Positions 53,391-62,491 of a stretch of DNA of 64,000 nt are shown one piece after another. Positions within the stretch are counted from its first letter, which is position 1. Each line of letters opens with the position of its first letter. The DNA lies in the NCBI RefSeq assembly GCF_003316845.1, contig NZ_QMIK01000002.1, positions 248,001 through 312,000 on the forward strand, in the 5' to 3' direction. Origin of the DNA: Cognataquiflexum aquatile (GTDB lineage Bacteria > Bacteroidota > Bacteroidia > Cytophagales > Cyclobacteriaceae). The notes beneath the pieces were generated by a model. The model ran no database searches. It was not told the DNA's origin and saw only the letters and a list, made by a program, of their open reading frames with translations. Position numbers and translations under genes: made by a program.

Positions 53391-56300
53391 ATTTTCTCCT
53401 TCTACCAATATTCTTAGGGACTCAAACAGAGTCTTAAATTATATTCCAACTCCAAATGCCAAAAGGGTTGTAAAACAATTGGAAGAAAACTTTTCAAATG
53501 GACTCCACACGTTCAACTTAATTGGGTCATATGGTACAGGAAAATCAACCTTTCTATGGGCATTAGAACAAAGTTTGCTCAAGCAAAAAGAGGTTTTTAA
53601 AACCTGTTTCTTTCAAAATCAAAAGGTTGAGGTTTTTAAACTGGTCGGAAAGTATGGGTCTTTTGCAACCACTCTAGCCAACCGGCTAAATGTAGATTCT
53701 GAGAAATCCGAAGACATACTTTCGGAATTCTATAATCACTATTACAAGCTTCAAAAGGAAAATATAGCCTTAGTGGTGTTTATAGATGAGTTTGGTAAAT
53801 TCTTGGAATATGCAGCAAAATACAATCCTGAAAATGAGCTTTATTTTCTCCAAGAGCTAGCTGAATTCATTAATGATCCTGTCAACAATACCATTTTAAT
53901 TACAGCTGTACATCAAAATATTGATGCTTATGCTTTCGGTCTTACAAGTGCTCAAAGACAAGAGTGGACAAAAGTTAAAGGCAGATTTAAGGAAATTACT
54001 TTCAATGAGCCTGTTGAGCAATTGCTTTATTTAGCAGCGGAATCTTTACAAGGAGATAAAATTATCTCTAATGAAGAAAAAAAGAAAATCAAAAAGGCCT
54101 TCGTCCTTCTTGAAGAGTCCAAGGCATTCAATATTAATCCAATTTATGCCAATGAAATAGCTCAAAAGCTTTTTCCACTTGACTTGATTTCTGCCAATGT
54201 ATTGACCCTCACACTACAAAAATATGGTCAAAATGAAAGATCATTATTTACATTTCTTGAAACCGAAGCAAAGTTAAAAAACGATTCTTCTTCCCAATTC
54301 TTTCATCTAGGAGAGGTCTATGATTATTTAATTAATAACTTTTATTCTTTTTTGAACTCTAGGTATAATCCAGATTTTGCTGCCTGGGTCTCTTTGAAAA
54401 ATGCCATAGAAGCAGTAGAACTTCAATTGCTGGGAAATCATTCTGATGCTACAAAGATAATTAAGGTAATAGGCTTGCTAAATCTGACTGCAAATTATGG
54501 TTCTGTATTGGACAAGTCATTTCTAACAACTTATGCGAGTGCGTTTCAGGGGATAAAAAAACCTGAGGATGTAATTACAGAACTGGAGAAGAAGAAAATC
54601 ATCATTTTCAGGGCATATAATTCAAAGTTTTCCTTGTTTGAAGGGACTGACTTAGATATTACAGAAGCATTGACATTAGCAGAAAATAAAATCAGTGATG
54701 TAGTTGACGTTGTAGGTCTTTTGCAGAAGGAGTACAATTTCAGTCCTCTTCTGGCAAAATCGTACTCCTATAAAACCGGAACACCGAGACTTTTTGAATT
54801 TTTGATTTCGGAATATCCGTCTAAAAATATCCCTGAAGGAGAAACTGATGGGTTTATCAATTTGATTTTCAATAACTCATTGATAGAAAAAGATATTTTT
54901 GAACATTCAAACAATCAATCTGAAGCAATTCTATATGGATATTTTAAAAATTATGATTCCATAAAAAATCAACTTTTTGAAATAGAAAAGACGAGAAAAG
55001 TTATTGAAGAAAATATTGGTGATAAAGTTGCAATTAAAGAGCTGAGTAATATTCTTGACCATCAAAAAAGATTATTGAATCACTATGTTATAAATAATCT
55101 TTACAATGCCAACCCAGACATAAGTTGGGTGTTTAATGGTAAGAAGCATCAAGTTGTCAACAAAAAAGAGTTTAATAAACTCTTGTCGACAATTTCCTTT
55201 GAGGTTTACTCCAAAACACCTCAGTTTAAGAACGAATTGGTAAACAGACATAAGATATCTTCAACAATCCACACCGCTAAAAAGAATTTTTTTAAAGCAT
55301 TATATTACAATTGGGAACAACCGGATCTTGGATTTGAAGAATCAAGATTTCCACCCGAGAAAACCATTTACTTGACACTTTTGAAAGAAAATGGACTGGA
55401 ACCATACACAGAAGATATTTTTGCAAGAAAAGAAAAATTAAAGAACTCAACCTTCACTCATGTTTGGATTGCGTCTTTGGAATTTCTAGAATCTACGAGA
55501 AAAAACAAAAGACCTATTTCTGAACTCAGCCAGATTTTGTCAAAAAGACCTTTCAAATTAAAACAAGGCGTGACAGATTTCTGGATGGCATCTTTTTTAT
55601 ACCTAAACAGAAATGATTTTGCGCTATTCGGAGAATCGGGTTATATCCCATATTTGACGGATGAAATACTTGAACTGGTAATTAAGTATCCCTCCGAATA
55701 CCAAATGAAAGCATTTGATTTGGAGGGTGTTAAACTTGACCTTTTCAACAGTTACAGGGTATTTCTAAACCAAGCTGTTTCTGAAAAGCCATCAAATGAC
55801 ACGTTTATTGAAACAGTGAAACCTTTCTTGGTTTTCTACAGGGATTTGAAACCTTTTGCCAAGGAAACAAAACGCTTAAGCAAACCAGCATTAGCGATAA
55901 GATTAGCAATTGCCAGTTCAAAAGAGCCGGAAAAAACTTTCTTTGAAGATTTTCCAATGGCTTTGGGGTATTCCATATCGGGTTTACAAGACTCACAGGC
56001 AAGTTTTAATGCCTACATAGAAAAACTTCAATCAGCTATCATAGAGATTAGAAAGAGTCTTGAAAATCTTTATGATAGGCTGGAGGAATTTATTCAGGAT
56101 GAGATTTTAGGAGAAAAATTAGAATTTGAGGAATACAAAGCCAAACTTCAACTAAGGTATGGTAAAGTCAAGAGGCACTTGTGTCTACCTTATCAAAAAA
56201 CTTTTTTGATGCGAATAGACTCCCCCTTAGACGAAAGGAATCTATGGTTGAGTTCAATTGCCCAATCATTAATAGGAGCGCCGTTGGAGAATATCAATGA

Positions 56301-56586
56301 TAATCAGGAAATAAGGCTTTACGAGAAGTTCAAAGAAGTAATTCTGGAATTAGATAGTTTAAATAGAATTGGTGTTTCAGGCTTTGACGAAGAGAAAGAA
56401 GATGTAATAGAAATAGAAATGTCTTCTTTTGGGAATGAAAAAAGTAAAAATTTGATTAGATTACCTAAAAGTAAAATTAAAGAAGTAGAGGGTATCCATG
56501 GAGAGTTGGAAAAGTCCCTGTCTGGGGATAAAAGAACTGATATTTATGCTTTGGCAAGCCTTCTCAAAAAACTAATGGATCAATGA
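53380..56586 (+). CDS. sspC: Large P-loop ATPase, SspC-like
   Basis: 1068-aa ATPase. The N-terminal AAA-like domain has Walker A GSYGTGKST at 49-57 and Walker B LVVFIDEFGK from 131, with ITAVHQNIDAYA as a likely sensor. The remaining ~800 residues are mostly helical and lack recognised motifs; the sequence lacks signal or membrane segments. It overlaps the DUF4007 gene by 11 nt and the PAPS-reductase-like gene by 4 nt (ATGA). The position between SspB- and SspD-like genes identifies it as SspC, the ATPase of the modification complex. The C-terminal part could make the contacts to DNA or partners. Confidence 0.8.
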   Translation: MANKFSPSTNILRDSNRVLNYIPTPNAKRVVKQLEENFSNGLHTFNLIGSYGTGKSTFLWALEQSLLKQKEVFKTCFFQNQKVEVFKLVGKYGSFATTLANRLNVDSEKSEDILSEFYNHYYKLQKENIALVVFIDEFGKFLEYAAKYNPENELYFLQELAEFINDPVNNTILITAVHQNIDAYAFGLTSAQRQEWTKVKGRFKEITFNEPVEQLLYLAAESLQGDKIISNEEKKKIKKAFVLLEESKAFNINPIYANEIAQKLFPLDLISANVLTLTLQKYGQNERSLFTFLETEAKLKNDSSSQFFHLGEVYDYLINNFYSFLNSRYNPDFAAWVSLKNAIEAVELQLLGNHSDATKIIKVIGLLNLTANYGSVLDKSFLTTYASAFQGIKKPEDVITELEKKKIIIFRAYNSKFSLFEGTDLDITEALTLAENKISDVVDVVGLLQKEYNFSPLLAKSYSYKTGTPRLFEFLISEYPSKNIPEGETDGFINLIFNNSLIEKDIFEHSNNQSEAILYGYFKNYDSIKNQLFEIEKTRKVIEENIGDKVAIKELSNILDHQKRLLNHYVINNLYNANPDISWVFNGKKHQVVNKKEFNKLLSTISFEVYSKTPQFKNELVNRHKISSTIHTAKKNFFKALYYNWEQPDLGFEESRFPPEKTIYLTLLKENGLEPYTEDIFARKEKLKNSTFTHVWIASLEFLESTRKNKRPISELSQILSKRPFKLKQGVTDFWMASFLYLNRNDFALFGESGYIPYLTDEILELVIKYPSEYQMKAFDLEGVKLDLFNSYRVFLNQAVSEKPSNDTFIETVKPFLVFYRDLKPFAKETKRLSKPALAIRLAIASSKEPEKTFFEDFPMALGYSISGLQDSQASFNAYIEKLQSAIIEIRKSLENLYDRLEEFIQDEILGEKLEFEEYKAKLQLRYGKVKRHLCLPYQKTFLMRIDSPLDERNLWLSSIAQSLIGAPLENINDNQEIRLYEKFKEVILELDSLNRIGVSGFDEEKEDVIEIEMSSFGNEKSKNLIRLPKSKIKEVEGIHGELEKSLSGDKRTDIYALASLLKKLMDQ

Positions 56587-57686
56587 AAAAAGTAAGACAT
56601 CTTTTGGGAATTTCAGGAGGGAAGGATAGTGCAGCACTTGCAATTTACATGAAGAACCATTATCCAAATTTGGAAATTGAATATTACACATGTGATACAG
56701 GGAAGGAACTTGATGAGACATACCAATTAATCAGGAATTTAGAGGGCCTACTTGGAAAAGAAATTATTAAGTTAACAGGTACAGAAAATAGTAATGAAGA
56801 CCCCTTTGATCACTTTCTCAAAATGTACGGTGGGTTTTTGCCCTCATCTAATGCAAGATGGTGTACAAAAAAGCTCAAGCTTGACCCGTTTGAAAAGTTT
56901 GTGGGGGATGATCCTGTAATATCTTATGTAGGAATAAGGGGTGATGAAGAGAGGGAGGGTTATATTTCTAAGAAGTCCAATATTCAAAGCATCTTTCCTT
57001 TCAGAAAAAACATATGGAGCGAGGATGTGGTAAAGAAGTTTCTAGCGAATCCAAATATGGATTCAGTAGTACAAAATTATCTTTCGAAGTACCAAGAGCC
57101 AAACCAACGCTTTTTAGAATTGCTGGATCAAACCATATCACCAAGTTTTACGCAACCTCAAAAGCTTAATCTTTTATTAGATACGGATATCAAAGCTTTT
57201 AATGACTTGGTATTTGATTTTATGAAAAGCACGGATTATCCTCTAGCCAAAGAAGAGCAATTTGCCTTAATTAATAATACGGATATCCTTGTTAGGGAAG
57301 ATATCTTTAAACTTTTAGAGGATAGTGGGGTTGGTGTACCTGCATACTACAAGGAGAAAGAATTTGAAGTAAATGAACAAAAAGGCACTTATGCCCGAAG
57401 TCGATCCGGTTGTTTCTTTTGTTTTTTCCAACAAAAGATCGAGTGGGTTTGGCTTTATGAGCAGCATCCTGAGCGCTTTGCAAAAGCCATGGAATACGAA
57501 AAGGATGGATACACATGGATGCAAGGGGAGACTCTTCAGGAGCTTATTCAACCCGAGAGAATCCAACAAATCAAAGAAGAATATCTCAAGCGAACTGAAA
57601 GAATCGCAAAAAATAAAAAATCTCCCTATCTCGTGGATATTTTAGATGAGGCTGAAGGGGAAGGTTGTGCTAGTTGTTTTATTTAA
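56583..57686 (+). CDS. sspD: PAPS-reductase-like sulfur-transfer protein, SspD/DndC-like
   Basis: 367-aa protein of the adenine-nucleotide alpha-hydrolase (PP-loop) group. The PP-loop SGGKDS is at 11-16. Further motifs are RWCTKKLK at 92-99, GIRGDEER at 117-124 and C277-FF-C280 in RSGCFFC; the C-terminus ends GCASCFI. The cysteines (94, 277, 280 and possibly 361/364) could hold an iron-sulfur cluster as in DndC. In phosphorothioation this protein activates the DNA backbone with ATP for sulfur insertion. A sulfur-donating desulfurase (SspA) is not seen in the window, so a housekeeping one may supply sulfur. Confidence 0.85.
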   Translation: MKKVRHLLGISGGKDSAALAIYMKNHYPNLEIEYYTCDTGKELDETYQLIRNLEGLLGKEIIKLTGTENSNEDPFDHFLKMYGGFLPSSNARWCTKKLKLDPFEKFVGDDPVISYVGIRGDEEREGYISKKSNIQSIFPFRKNIWSEDVVKKFLANPNMDSVVQNYLSKYQEPNQRFLELLDQTISPSFTQPQKLNLLLDTDIKAFNDLVFDFMKSTDYPLAKEEQFALINNTDILVREDIFKLLEDSGVGVPAYYKEKEFEVNEQKGTYARSRSGCFFCFFQQKIEWVWLYEQHPERFAKAMEYEKDGYTWMQGETLQELIQPERIQQIKEEYLKRTERIAKNKKSPYLVDILDEAEGEGCASCFI

Positions 57687-57697
57687 TATTTGATCGA

Positions 57698-58723
57698 ATG
57701 AAGGTTGAAAACAAAGATTTTTCCATTGAGGAAGTTTGTAATTTGAAAAGTAAAATTGATCCTAAGCCTCAATACCAAAGAACCCAAGTTTGGAAAATAG
57801 ACCGAAAAAGACTCTTAATTGATTCAATTATGCGTGGGTATGACTTACCTAAATTTTATTTAAACAAGATTCCGTTTAATTCTTTTTTTGATTTTGAAGT
57901 CTGTGATGGTCAACAGAGATTAAGAACGATTTGGGAATTCTATGAGGATAAATTTTCAATTGGGAAAGACCTAAAATTCGAAGATGAAAATCTTGATGGA
58001 TTGAAATTTTCAGAGCTACCTGAAAAAGTACAAATCTTTTTTTTAAGTTATAAATTAACTATAACAACTATAATTGAATCTAAATCAAACGAAATTCGTG
58101 ATCTCTTTGCTCGATTACAAAAGGGAATGGGTTTAAATCAAGCAGAATTACGAAGGGCGCTTTCCACTCAAATCGGCTCGTATGTGGAATCTATTGTAGA
58201 TAATCATAGATTTTTTAAAGAATGTGGTTTTCCTAACTTGAGAAACAAACATCAAGATTATATTGACCATGTTATTTCTTACTTTGTCAATGGTTTCAAC
58301 CTTGATATGAAGGGGATAGTTTTACAGGATGTTTATATTAAAATATCCCCTTATCAAGCAACTCAATATGTAAAAGAATTATCACTGATTTTGGATGCAA
58401 TGGAGAAGATTAATAGTTATTCAAAAGGTATTTTTAAAAATAAGTGGGCTTTTGTTGATTCATTTATTTTACTTTTTCAAAATAAACATCGAAAAGTAGA
58501 TTTTGAGAGATTTAAAAACAGATTCTTATACTTGGAAAATAAAAGAAAAGAATATCGTGGAAATCCAAAGAGTTTAATTGAAAAAGAAATTTCGACTGAT
58601 TTCGATAAAAGACTTTATGACTATATTTTAGCATTTTCTAAAGACGGGAATTTGAAGGCAAATTTAAAAAAGAGAAATACGGTTTTTGATGAGGAGTTCA
58701 AGCATGTTTTTTTTGATAAATAA
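57698..58723 (+). CDS. DUF262 protein without nuclease domain, candidate modification sensor
   Basis: 341-aa protein. The N-terminal DUF262 (ParB/Srx-like) domain shows PQYQRTQVW at 24-32 and the hallmark DGQQR at 70-74, followed by FARLQKGMGLNQAELRRAL. SspE effectors carry the same DUF262 domain plus a C-terminal DUF1524 HNH nuclease; here the protein stops at about half that size and no HNH-type His/Asn pattern is visible. I use the ATG at 57698, 11 nt after the sspD stop, rather than the TTG inside sspD. It lies between sspD and the SIR2 gene, which suggests that sensing and killing are split over two proteins. Confidence 0.8.
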   Translation: MKVENKDFSIEEVCNLKSKIDPKPQYQRTQVWKIDRKRLLIDSIMRGYDLPKFYLNKIPFNSFFDFEVCDGQQRLRTIWEFYEDKFSIGKDLKFEDENLDGLKFSELPEKVQIFFLSYKLTITTIIESKSNEIRDLFARLQKGMGLNQAELRRALSTQIGSYVESIVDNHRFFKECGFPNLRNKHQDYIDHVISYFVNGFNLDMKGIVLQDVYIKISPYQATQYVKELSLILDAMEKINSYSKGIFKNKWAFVDSFILLFQNKHRKVDFERFKNRFLYLENKRKEYRGNPKSLIEKEISTDFDKRLYDYILAFSKDGNLKANLKKRNTVFDEEFKHVFFDK

Positions 58724-58731
58724 ATACAAAT

Positions 58732-59592
58732 ATGTCATTAGACGTTGAAAGAATTCCAAAGGATCTAATTGATTCTTTTTCTTCGAAAAAAGCAGGACTT
58801 TTCGTAGGAGCAGGTTTGTCTCAAGCTGCCGGGTTACCTGGTTGGGAAGGTTTATTAAATGATCTAATTCAACTTAGTAAAGAAGTGAGTTTTAAGACAG
58901 ATGAACTTTTCATAAAGAGTTGTGAACAACTTCTAAAGGATCCTAGTAAATATTTATTGTTAGCTCAGGAACTTAAGGATTTTTTACAAGATTCCTTTAG
59001 AAAATATATTATTGAAAATTATTCTGACAATTGCCCACCACCGACCTCGACACATTTGGCAATAATGGCACTTCCGTATCAATTTATCGTTACAACAAAC
59101 TATGATACTTTGCTAGAAAATGCATACGTTAAAATCCACGGTAAGCAGGCCAAGGTTCATACATTCAATGATAGTCCGGATATTTCGTATGATTTATGGA
59201 ATAATCGTCCATTTATCCTAAAAGCTCATGGTGACGCCAATAAAGCTCAGCAGGGGATAATTTTAACTGAGAAAGATTATCGACAAATCCTGTTTCAGGC
59301 TAGAGGATATCAAAGTATTTTGCAAACATTATTTACTACTAAAACAGTTTTGTTTTTAGGAACCTCTTTGAATGATCCTGAATTAAAATTATTGTTAAGT
59401 TATATTCATAGCTCCTTTCACGGAGGAGGACCATTACATTATGCCCTCATTGCAGATGATCAAATTAATAAAATAGAGGCAGAGAGTTGGAGAAAGAACT
59501 TCAATATTCAGATCATTCCATATAATTCTTCAGACAAACATAAAGAAGTAGATGATTTCGTCAATTTTTTAATTTCAAAGGTCCAATCATAA
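58732..59592 (+). CDS. SIR2-family NADase-like protein
   Basis: 286-aa stand-alone SIR2-like domain. The nucleotide-binding GAGLS is at 26-30 and GLPGW follows; TTNYD is at 121-125 (N123), the catalytic-type histidine is H166 in KAHGD, and LGTSLNDPE is near 209-217. These residues are kept, so NAD hydrolysis is plausible, as for SIR2 domains in anti-phage systems (ThsA, DSR, SIR2-Ago). It starts 8 nt after the DUF262 stop in the same operon, and its stop overlaps the stop of the convergent gene by 6 nt. No second domain is visible, so activation must come from a partner. Confidence 0.85.
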   Translation: MSLDVERIPKDLIDSFSSKKAGLFVGAGLSQAAGLPGWEGLLNDLIQLSKEVSFKTDELFIKSCEQLLKDPSKYLLLAQELKDFLQDSFRKYIIENYSDNCPPPTSTHLAIMALPYQFIVTTNYDTLLENAYVKIHGKQAKVHTFNDSPDISYDLWNNRPFILKAHGDANKAQQGIILTEKDYRQILFQARGYQSILQTLFTTKTVLFLGTSLNDPELKLLLSYIHSSFHGGGPLHYALIADDQINKIEAESWRKNFNIQIIPYNSSDKHKEVDDFVNFLISKVQS

Positions 59593-60081
59593 ATCCAACA
59601 TATCTAAAAAACAATTCTCATTATCCACAAAGAACCTAGGATCCTCCTCCTTTTTAGCTCGGATCAAATCAAAGCCTCCATTAGCATATTCTTCAAGAAG
59701 TGAGCGAAGCTCAGTTATTTTGGATTCCACTTCGCTTTCTTCCATTTCCTCAAGTTCATTTAAATCGATGCTTGATTTTGCTAAGATTCCCATAATAATA
59801 TACTCTGTTATTTCCTGAGGTTGCCAAGATCGAATTTCAATGAACTTCTGTTTTTCCGTTCCCTTGGCAATTGGAAGTCTGTAATCCTTTTTCAGTCCCA
59901 AGAGTGCTGCATACATATACATTTCATATCTGGTTGAAAAGTACTTACCCTGTTTCCACCTCTCTTCCTCTGTACTTGTTCCCATAGTTCCACCTTGTTC
60001 AATGGTGAATTCTAAGATCATTTCGTAGTACTTCTTATCGTATTCTGGAGATCGATCTTTTATTCTTTTCAAAAATTCCAT
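59587..60081 (-). CDS. Unknown 164-aa protein, last gene of the helicase/SMC operon
   Basis: Soluble, helical, charged protein without a recognised motif. A central patch (EEERWKQGKYFSTRYEMYMYAALLGLKKDYRLP) is followed by EIRSWQPQEITEYIIMGILAKS and an acidic helix. It starts 1 nt after the stop of the SMC-like ATPase, and its stop overlaps the SIR2 stop by 6 nt tail to tail. It may be the dedicated partner of the ATPase; its general character recalls small helical DNA-modification accessory proteins such as DndE or DptG, but I see no specific match. Confidence 0.7.
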   Translation of the reverse strand: MEFLKRIKDRSPEYDKKYYEMILEFTIEQGGTMGTSTEEERWKQGKYFSTRYEMYMYAALLGLKKDYRLPIAKGTEKQKFIEIRSWQPQEITEYIIMGILAKSSIDLNELEEMEESEVESKITELRSLLEEYANGGFDLIRAKKEEDPRFFVDNENCFLDMLDL

Positions 60082-60082
60082 C

Positions 60083-62275
60083 TCAGTTCAAGGCTTTAAT
60101 GTTGGTGGCTAGGCTTTTCCTATTGGTTCTGTCTGTCTCAGGTATGGTTGGAGTGATCATATATACTTTACCCAAACGTATTTCCTCATTTTCCAAAAGT
60201 TCTCTTCGAAGAGTTTCATTTCGATAAAACTCTTTGCTCATGATTATACTCTGCTTGTAAACTTGGCTTACTGTCTTACAGAAACCGAGGGTATAATCAT
60301 CACCAAATACAGACATTGGCGCATCCGTTATCAAAGTGTATAGGTCAGTATCTCTAGATGCTTTTCTAGCCGAAATGATAGCCATAATTGTGGCTAACTT
60401 TATCAAGATGATATTGCCTGTATTTAGCTGATGCAAGACATTTCCATTTTCATCCACCAATTCTGGCATGTAATTCTTGCCATTAGTTAATTCTTTGAGT
60501 TTAATAATTCCTCTTGCGGACAGATTCCGCTGTATCATATTTTGATAATGCTTATTCGCTTCTTCCTCCAACATTTTCACCAGTTTTTGAAATACTCGTT
60601 TTCTTGTGGAGTGGGCAACTTGGTAAAATTCATTAAGTACTGTTCTTTTTTCTTCTAGGTATTTCGGGATTTCTCCAACTACTAAAGAGGAAAGGTCTTT
60701 GTTAATCTGATCAAGCTCCTTCTTTTTGTTATTGATAAGGTGTGTTTGATTTGCAATTTGGGTTGCAAATCTCTTAACCTGTTCATTTAGGACAGTGTAC
60801 CCATTTAAAATATCAAATGCTTCCGTTGAGGTCATAGCAGATTGAGCCGTAAGAGACCTAAGTTCTTTTTCAATTTTTTCGAATTCCTCAAGTATGGTTC
60901 TTCTTTTTGATTCAATTTCCTCTTTTCTCAAAAAGGTATTCTGAATATCGTTATCGATGTTTTTGATGATATGTCCAAGCCCAAGCCCATTTTGATAAAG
61001 CTTCTTAAATTCACTTTCAAAATCAAAGTTGGTTTTTACCTCTTCTTCAATCTTCGAGTTGTCATCCTCCGTTGTATAAAGCAATTCTTTGATTTTTAAC
61101 CAAGCCTCTGATCCCTTGGGAGCTTCACGATCGCAGACCAAGCATTTTTCCTCCTCAAGCATCCTATTGATGTGAATTGGCTCAGGAACGTCAAGTGGAA
61201 GCCTTGTTTGAAGTTTTTTCCTTAGTTCATTTGTTGCTTCAAACTTTGCGTTTGCAAGGGCTTTTTTTTGAAGTTTGCTTGAAATGTATTTTTCATACTT
61301 TTGATTGTATTCACCGAAAAGCGCTTCGGTTCCCTTCAATACCCATCTATTAGTAAAAAGTTTTTTATGGAGATTGATTTGTTCTTTATCAAATTCAGCT
61401 TGTACTTCGCCTAACCTTTTTTCTAAGTCCTTCCTCCTTTGATCAAGTCTTCTAATAGTTTGGGCTTCTTCCAATTTATTTAATTTGGAATCAGCTTTTT
61501 CTTCTGCGGTAGATGATGAATCTCTTAATTGCATCTCTTCCTTTTCCAATTCTTTTATTTTCTTTTCAAGTTTTTCCTTGTCAATAGATAGCTGCTCACT
61601 TTTATTTGTATCCTTACTTAGATCTCTTCGTTTCTTGTCGTACTCTTTTTCTGAGGAAGCTTCTAGTTCATCAGCTATTTTAATGATATTGTCAAATTTC
61701 GAAATGTTGGAAAGGACATTGATAGCATCTGTTAGAGTTTCCGACTTGTTGAAATCGATGATTGATTCAACTTGTTCGCCTTGAAACCACATATAAGGTT
61801 TTACATTGTCCGGGAGGATGTATCTTTTTATTCTTTCAATTTCATAAGGATCTTTTTCAATCCTTGCATTCATGAATTCTAAATCCTTTTTGCTAACTAT
61901 TTCTTCGCTCTTTTCATCTTCAATTATCTTGTCTCCATCTTTTTTTATACTATATCTTCTTTCGAGAATAACCACATCACGCTTTTCAGGATTGTGAAAA
62001 GTTAGGATAACTGAGGCGGTGATTTTTCCCTCTTCTATGTCAAATATAGCTTTGTCGGAAATGATAGCTTTTTTTAGTTTACTAGTATAGCTAAATGTTT
62101 TTATTGAAGTATCAAAACATTTATCGTACATCACCCAATAAAATCCATCGTATAGTTTTGACTTTCCATATCCATTGTCTCCAATTATCACATTGATACC
62201 TTCTGTAAAATCAAAACGGTTATCCATGCCTGAATAGCACATGAAATTATTCAGTTCAATACTTGTCAGTAGCAT
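60083..62275 (-). CDS. Rad50/SMC-like ATPase with CxxC hook (DndD-like)
   Basis: 730-aa ATPase of the AAA_23/DndD type. Walker A GDNGYGKS is at 32-39; a Q-loop-like MWFQGEQVE is near 162-170; two long coiled-coil arms (about 180-360 and 430-600) flank a CLVC motif at 378-381 that fits a Rad50 zinc hook; and a Walker B-like TLITDAPMSVFGDD lies near residue 650. Such proteins bind DNA ends or modified DNA together with a helicase or nuclease. It is directly adjacent (0 nt) to the 71-aa gene and 1 nt from the 164-aa gene. It may play the part of the ATPase in SspFGH-type restriction; this is inferred from context. Confidence 0.85.
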   Translation of the reverse strand: MLLTSIELNNFMCYSGMDNRFDFTEGINVIIGDNGYGKSKLYDGFYWVMYDKCFDTSIKTFSYTSKLKKAIISDKAIFDIEEGKITASVILTFHNPEKRDVVILERRYSIKKDGDKIIEDEKSEEIVSKKDLEFMNARIEKDPYEIERIKRYILPDNVKPYMWFQGEQVESIIDFNKSETLTDAINVLSNISKFDNIIKIADELEASSEKEYDKKRRDLSKDTNKSEQLSIDKEKLEKKIKELEKEEMQLRDSSSTAEEKADSKLNKLEEAQTIRRLDQRRKDLEKRLGEVQAEFDKEQINLHKKLFTNRWVLKGTEALFGEYNQKYEKYISSKLQKKALANAKFEATNELRKKLQTRLPLDVPEPIHINRMLEEEKCLVCDREAPKGSEAWLKIKELLYTTEDDNSKIEEEVKTNFDFESEFKKLYQNGLGLGHIIKNIDNDIQNTFLRKEEIESKRRTILEEFEKIEKELRSLTAQSAMTSTEAFDILNGYTVLNEQVKRFATQIANQTHLINNKKKELDQINKDLSSLVVGEIPKYLEEKRTVLNEFYQVAHSTRKRVFQKLVKMLEEEANKHYQNMIQRNLSARGIIKLKELTNGKNYMPELVDENGNVLHQLNTGNIILIKLATIMAIISARKASRDTDLYTLITDAPMSVFGDDYTLGFCKTVSQVYKQSIIMSKEFYRNETLRRELLENEEIRLGKVYMITPTIPETDRTNRKSLATNIKALN

Positions 62276-62491
62276 CTATTGCTGGTTTAAAAGTTTGTTG
62301 ATTTTCTTTTCAGTCACGTTTGGACTTTCTGAGGATGTTTCTCCCTCAATAGCCATTTTGATCACTTCGATTAGCTTGTTGTTGGAATGGGAGAACCATT
62401 TATAATTTTCCGCTTCTTCTTTTTTCAAATGTCCTTTCTCAATGATCAAATCATCGGTGAGAAATGCTCTTAAAATTTCCTCGCTATTCAT
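62276..62491 (-). CDS. Unknown 71-aa protein between helicase and ATPase
   Basis: Small charged helical protein (starts MNSEEILRAFLTDD, ends VTEKKINKLLNQQ). Its start overlaps the helicase stop (ATGA), and its stop touches the ATPase start, so it is surely part of the operon. No motif is recognised; an adaptor joining helicase and ATPase would fit its size and place. Confidence 0.75.
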   Translation of the reverse strand: MNSEEILRAFLTDDLIIEKGHLKKEEAENYKWFSHSNNKLIEVIKMAIEGETSSESPNVTEKKINKLLNQQ

